A stretch of DNA of 60,937 nt from Isoptericola chiayiensis (GTDB taxonomy: Bacteria; Actinomycetota; Actinomycetes; Actinomycetales; Cellulomonadaceae), in contig NZ_JABEZT010000002.1 in NCBI RefSeq assembly GCF_013149805.1, forward strand, positions 607,099 through 668,035. Reading direction: 5' to 3'. The notes beneath the pieces were generated by a model. That model had not been told where the DNA came from and did not search any database. It worked only from the letters and a program-made list of their open reading frames with translations. How positions within the stretch are numbered: the first letter of the stretch is position 1; the number at the start of each line of letters is the position of its first letter. A program made the translations under genes and the position numbers. Positions 58,009 to 60,937 of this stretch are shown piece by piece.

Positions 58009-59642
58009 GAGCCCACCTCCTCGACCAGGTGCCGGGATTCTCGCGCGCGCTGCTGCTGTTGTTGCTGCTGCTGCTCGCGGACCCCGGCCACGTCGGCCGG
58101 GTGCGCGTCGATCGGCACGCCCGCGTCGGCCGGGTCGGCCCCGCCGTCCGGCACCTCCTGCGCCTCCGGGTCGTCCCGGCCCACGGCGAGCTCCCCGGTC
58201 AGCGGGCCGCGGCGGGGCTCGAGCACCCAGGTGTCCTTGGACCCGCCGCCCTGGGAGCTGTTCACCACGAGCTGGCCCTCCGCGAGCGCCACCCGCGTCA
58301 GTCCGCCGGGCAGCACCCACACGTCCTCGCCGTCGTTGACGGCGAACGGTCGCAGGTCGACGTGCCGGGGGCGGAAGGCGCCGTCGACGTAGGTGGGCGC
58401 CGTCGAGAGCTGGATCAGCGGCTGGGCCACCCAGCCGCGCGGGTCGGCGATGAGCCGGCCGCGCAGCGTGGCCAGCTCGGCACGGCTCGCGTCGGGGCCG
58501 ACGACGATGCCCTTGCCGCCGGAGCCGTCCACGGGCTTGACGACCAGCTCGTCGAGCCGGTCCAGCACCTCGGCAAGGGCGCCGGGCTCCTCGAGACGCC
58601 AGGTGTCCACGTTCGCCAGCACGGGTTCCTCCCCGAGGTAGTACCGGGTCAGGTCGGGCAGGTAGCTGTACACGAGCTTGTCGTCCGCGACGCCGTTGCC
58701 GATCGCGTTGGCCAGCGTCACGGTGCCCCGGCGGGCGCAGTCCACCAGCCCGGGCACGCCCAGCACGGAGTCGGCGCGGAAGCGCACCGGGTCGAGGAAG
58801 ACGTCGTCCACCCGCCGGTAGACGACGTCCACACGCTGCGGTCCCGCCGTCGTGCGCATGTAGACGCGGCCGGACGCGCAGTACAGGTCCCGGCCCTCGA
58901 CCAGCTCGACGCCCATGAGCCGGGCCAGCAGCGCGTGCTCGTAGTAGGCGGAGTTGTAGACGCCGGGGGTGAGCACGACGACGGTCGGGTCCGGTGCCTG
59001 GTCCGGCGCGGCGGCCACCAGGGCGGCGCGCAGCCGGCGCGGGTAGTCGACGACGCTGCGCACCCGCAGCTGGGAGAACAGCTCGGGGAAGGTGCGCACC
59101 ATCGCCTGCCGGTTGGCCAGCACGTAGCTCACCCCGGAGGGCACGCGGACATTGTCCTCGAGCACGCGGAACTCGCCGGCCTCGTCGCGGACCAGGTCCA
59201 CGCCGGCCACGTGGCAGCGGACCCCGTTCGGCGGCTCGATGCCGTGCGCCTCGCGCTGGAACTCCCGGCTGGACAGGACGAGCCGACGGGGCACCACGCC
59301 GTCGCGCACCGCCTCCTGAGGGCCGTAGACGTCCGCGAGGAACGCCTCGAGGGTGCGCACGCGCTGCTGGACGCCGCGGGTGATCCGGTCCCACTCGCCG
59401 GGCTCGACCACCCGAGGGACCACGTCGAGCGGGAACGGCCGCTCCTCGCCGGCGACGTCGAAGGTGATCCCCTGTGCCAGGTAGGAGTGACCCAGGGCCT
59501 CGGCCCGCGCCGAGACCTCGTCCGACCGCAGCGAGGCCAGGGTGTCCTGCACCGGGCCGTACCGGGGGCGCACCGCGCGGTCCCGGTCCAACAGCTCGTC
59601 GAACGCCGCGCCCAGCGGGTAGTCGTCGAAGAGGTCCGCCAT
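58002..59642 (-). CDS. Circularly permuted type 2 ATP-grasp protein
   Basis: A 546-residue ATP-grasp ligase in permuted form: QREAHGIEPPNGVRCHVAGVDLVRDEAGEFRVLEDNVRVPSGVSYVLANR (ATP-binding, EDN), LTPGVYNSAYYEHALLA, VKPVDGSGGKGIVVGPDA and GWVAQPLIQLSTAPTYVDG. Predicted to form a peptide or amide bond. The last ~60 residues are acidic, then contain a run of eight Gln before the stop, which extends into the alpha-E start by seven bases. Confidence 0.93.
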   Translation of the reverse strand: MADLFDDYPLGAAFDELLDRDRAVRPRYGPVQDTLASLRSDEVSARAEALGHSYLAQGITFDVAGEERPFPLDVVPRVVEPGEWDRITRGVQQRVRTLEAFLADVYGPQEAVRDGVVPRRLVLSSREFQREAHGIEPPNGVRCHVAGVDLVRDEAGEFRVLEDNVRVPSGVSYVLANRQAMVRTFPELFSQLRVRSVVDYPRRLRAALVAAAPDQAPDPTVVVLTPGVYNSAYYEHALLARLMGVELVEGRDLYCASGRVYMRTTAGPQRVDVVYRRVDDVFLDPVRFRADSVLGVPGLVDCARRGTVTLANAIGNGVADDKLVYSYLPDLTRYYLGEEPVLANVDTWRLEEPGALAEVLDRLDELVVKPVDGSGGKGIVVGPDASRAELATLRGRLIADPRGWVAQPLIQLSTAPTYVDGAFRPRHVDLRPFAVNDGEDVWVLPGGLTRVALAEGQLVVNSSQGGGSKDTWVLEPRRGPLTGELAVGRDDPEAQEVPDGGADPADAGVPIDAHPADVAGVREQQQQQQQQRARESRHLVEEVGSC

Positions 59643-59728
59643 GACCGCACGCTAGACGGGCCCCGGAACCGGGGTGTTCCCGGCGTGTTTCCCCGTCGTG
59701 ACACGGCCCCGACGTCGGTCGCCGGCCG

Positions 59729-59734
59729 TAGGCT
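59729..59734 (+). promoter_or_regulatory. -10 hexamer TAGGCT before the PemK-like gene
   Basis: Seven bases upstream of GTG 59742; a leaderless promoter pattern. Confidence 0.5.
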
Positions 59735-59741
59735 GTCCGCC

Positions 59742-60281
59742 GTGACGACGCACCGCCTCTCCCACCTGCTGCGGGGCGCCGCCCGCGCCATCGGCCGGAC
59801 CCTCACCCGTTCCGGCGCGCGCCGCGGTGCACGGACCGGCCCGCGAGCCGCCGGGCGCACGGACCACCGCGGCACTCGATACCCGGGCGACTTCACCGGC
59901 GCCGTGCGCCCGGTGTACGCCCCGCACCTGGACGGCGACCCGGACCCCGGCGAGATCGTGTGGACGTGGGTGCCCTTCGAGGAGGACCACGCGCGCGGCA
60001 AGGACCGTCCCGTGCTGCTGGTGGGGCACGACGGGCCGTGGCTGCTGGCGCTGCAGCTCACGAGCAAGGACCACGACCGCGACGCCGCCCAGGAGGCCCG
60101 GTACGGCCGGCTCTGGATGGACATCGGATCGGGCCCGTGGGACGCGCGCGGCCGGCCGAGCGAGGTGCGGATCAACCGTGTGGTGCGGGTCGAGCCGGGT
60201 GCGGTGCGCCGCGAGGGCGCCGTGCTGGACCGCCGCGCGTTCGACGCGGTCGTGGCGGCGATGGGACGCGCCCGCCGCTGA
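59742..60281 (+). CDS. PemK/MazF-like protein without linked antitoxin
   Basis: A 179-residue protein. The first ~55 residues are strongly basic ([18 protein letters not shown]) and the rest is PemK/MazF-like: [37 protein letters not shown] and a C-terminal strand-helix. MazF toxins are mRNA endonucleases, but no antitoxin gene is adjacent; the upstream neighbour is a divergent ATP-grasp gene. Such solitary basic-tailed versions are common in actinobacteria and may not be toxins. The GTG start is supported by the TAGGCT box. Confidence 0.8.
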   Translation: MTTHRLSHLLRGAARAIGRTLTRSGARRGARTGPRAAGRTDHRGTRYPGDFTGAVRPVYAPHLDGDPDPGEIVWTWVPFEEDHARGKDRPVLLVGHDGPWLLALQLTSKDHDRDAAQEARYGRLWMDIGSGPWDARGRPSEVRINRVVRVEPGAVRREGAVLDRRAFDAVVAAMGRARR

Positions 60282-60302
60282 CGCGATCTTCCTCACAGCC
60301 GA

Positions 60303-60332
60303 TTCCGCGGGAGCGCCTCGGGCTGGTACCGT
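60303..60332 (+). promoter_or_regulatory. Candidate rpsT promoter
   Basis: -35 TTCCGC (60303-60308) and -10 TACCGT (60327-60332) with an 18-bp spacer, leaving a ~130-nt leader before rpsT. The leader may hold autoregulatory structure; none was resolved by eye. Confidence 0.35.
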
Positions 60333-60471
60333 AGATCTCTGCGTGTCCGCCCAGGTCGGCGGGCACAGCCGCAGTTCCTCTCCACGGGTTCCCCACCCCA
60401 GTCCCGGAGTTGCGGCCGCCCTCTACGACCTATCCGCTCGCCGTCAGGCGAACACACCAGGAAGTCCACCA

Positions 60472-60732
60472 GTGGCAAACATCAAGTCTCAGATCAAGCG
60501 CATCCAGACCAACGAGAAGGCGCGCCTGCGCAACCGTTCGGTCAAGTCCGAGCTGAAGACGCACGTGCGCAAGGTGCACGCGGCCGTCTCCGCCGGTGAC
60601 AAGGAGGCCGCTCTGGCCGCCCTGCAGACCGCGTCGCGCAAGCTCGACAAGGCCGTCTCCAAGGGCGTCATCCACGCCAACCAGGCGGCGAACCGCAAGT
60701 CGGCGATCGCCAAGGCCGTCGACTCGCTCTGA
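60472..60732 (+). CDS. rpsT: 30S ribosomal protein S20
   Basis: An 86-residue, basic, helical 30S subunit protein binding 16S r[33 protein letters not shown] and [22 protein letters not shown] are diagnostic. The GTG start has AGGAAG eight bases upstream. Codon use is strongly biased, as expected for a highly expressed gene. A strong terminator follows. Confidence 0.97.
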   Translation: MANIKSQIKRIQTNEKARLRNRSVKSELKTHVRKVHAAVSAGDKEAALAALQTASRKLDKAVSKGVIHANQAANRKSAIAKAVDSL

Positions 60733-60770
60733 CCCGCGCACGGTCGCCGCGCGCGACCGACCGGCGTCCG

Positions 60771-60804
60771 ACGCCCCCGCACCCCTCGCCGGGTGCGGGG
60801 GCGT
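60771..60804 (+). terminator. rpsT terminator
   Basis: A perfect 14-bp stem (60771-60784 with 60791-60804) and a 6-nt loop. Confidence 0.85.
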
Positions 60805-60844
60805 CGTCGTGCCGGGGTACGCCTACCTCGGGGCGACGTTGCGG

Positions 60845-60937
60845 CGGTTTCAACCGGTCGTTGCAACACCGGGTTGTCAGGTGGTCGAGAGTAGTTGGTC
60901 GAGTTTCTCGGCGGGGGTGGCCCAGCCGAGGGTTTGG
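60845..60937 (-). mobile_element. End of an IS30-type insertion sequence, truncated by window edge
   Basis: The transposase C-terminus plus about 30 bp of terminal sequence (GGTTTCAACCGGTCGTTGCAA region at 60847-60867) looks like an IS30-family end. The inverted-repeat partner and any target duplication lie beyond the window, so the outer boundary is approximate. Confidence 0.6.
60877..60937 (-). CDS. IS30-family transposase, C-terminal fragment (continues off window)
   Basis: The minus-strand frame ending at TGA (60877-60879) reads QTLGWATPAEKLDQLLSTT. The TLGW-TPAE-LD motif is the standard end of IS30-family transposases (just after the RxxLGW element). Only 19 codons are inside the window; whether the gene is intact cannot be told. 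Confidence 0.75.
   Translation of the reverse strand, partial: QTLGWATPAEKLDQLLSTT

Overview
This 60.9 kb window comes from a very GC-rich Gram-positive actinobacterium. The best fit is Micrococcales near Cellulomonadaceae or Promicromonosporaceae (Cellulosimicrobium/Isoptericola-like); this is inferred from gene order and family content, not from a marker tree. Supporting signs are the actinobacterial families DUF3145, DUF3097 and GerW, mycothiol-dependent and DinB-type enzymes, an actinobacterial leuA leader, an LPXTG surface protein, DtxR/IdeR-type iron boxes, many GTG/TTG starts, and many genes that look leaderless (TANNNT 6-7 nt before the start codon). Genes are packed tightly and no gene-free stretch exceeds 300 bp.

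Layout. 1-2.7 kb: 3' end of an LPXTG-anchored surface protein, then a DUF5819/HTTM membrane pair resembling SdpA/SdpB toxin-maturation pairs. 2.7-7.7 kb: DUF3145, peptide deformylase, a CAU-anticodon tRNA, a membrane metzincin-like protease locus interrupted by an in-frame TAG, small stress-type proteins, tRNA-Asn and Dps. 7.8-11.9 kb: dnaG, dgt and a metallophosphoesterase. 12-22.7 kb: a maltose/maltodextrin block (malEFG, two GH13 glucosidases and a LacI-type regulator with operators visible at two promoters) that separates dgt-dnaG from dusB and glyS. 22.8-26 kb: dusB, two tiny paralogous membrane proteins, glyS. 26.2-34.3 kb: zinc uptake (znuA-znuC-znuB-zur, paired Zur boxes) followed by an iron-siderophore importer with two DtxR-type boxes and a DedA-like membrane protein. 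34.2-37.8 kb: a 33-bp perfect inverted repeat, uppS, recO and leuA, the last with a Leu-codon leader peptide and structured leader. 37.9-48.6 kb: two membrane proteins, then the conserved minus-strand housekeeping run hrcA-dnaJ-rsmE-HIT-phoH-ybeY-CorC-era, headed by a CIRCE operator. 48.7-54.3 kb: DUF3097, DUF4282 and two DUF4870 membrane proteins, hemW and lepA. 54.5-60.9 kb: a mycothiol-type enzyme, an enoyl-CoA hydratase, a transglutaminase/alpha-E/circularly permuted ATP-grasp operon, a PemK-like protein, rpsT, and the end of an IS30-type element running off the right edge.

How the genes work together. The maltose block is a complete import-and-hydrolysis module except for its ATPase, which must be supplied from elsewhere. 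The zinc and iron modules are each self-contained and carry their expected metal-responsive operators. The hrcA-era run couples heat-shock control to RNA and ribosome maturation. The most interesting items for follow-up are the TAG-split metzincin, the leuA leader in which Leu codons can pair with the leuA Shine-Dalgarno, the SdpAB-like pair, the long inverted repeat at 34.2 kb, and the recurrent leaderless promoter architecture.
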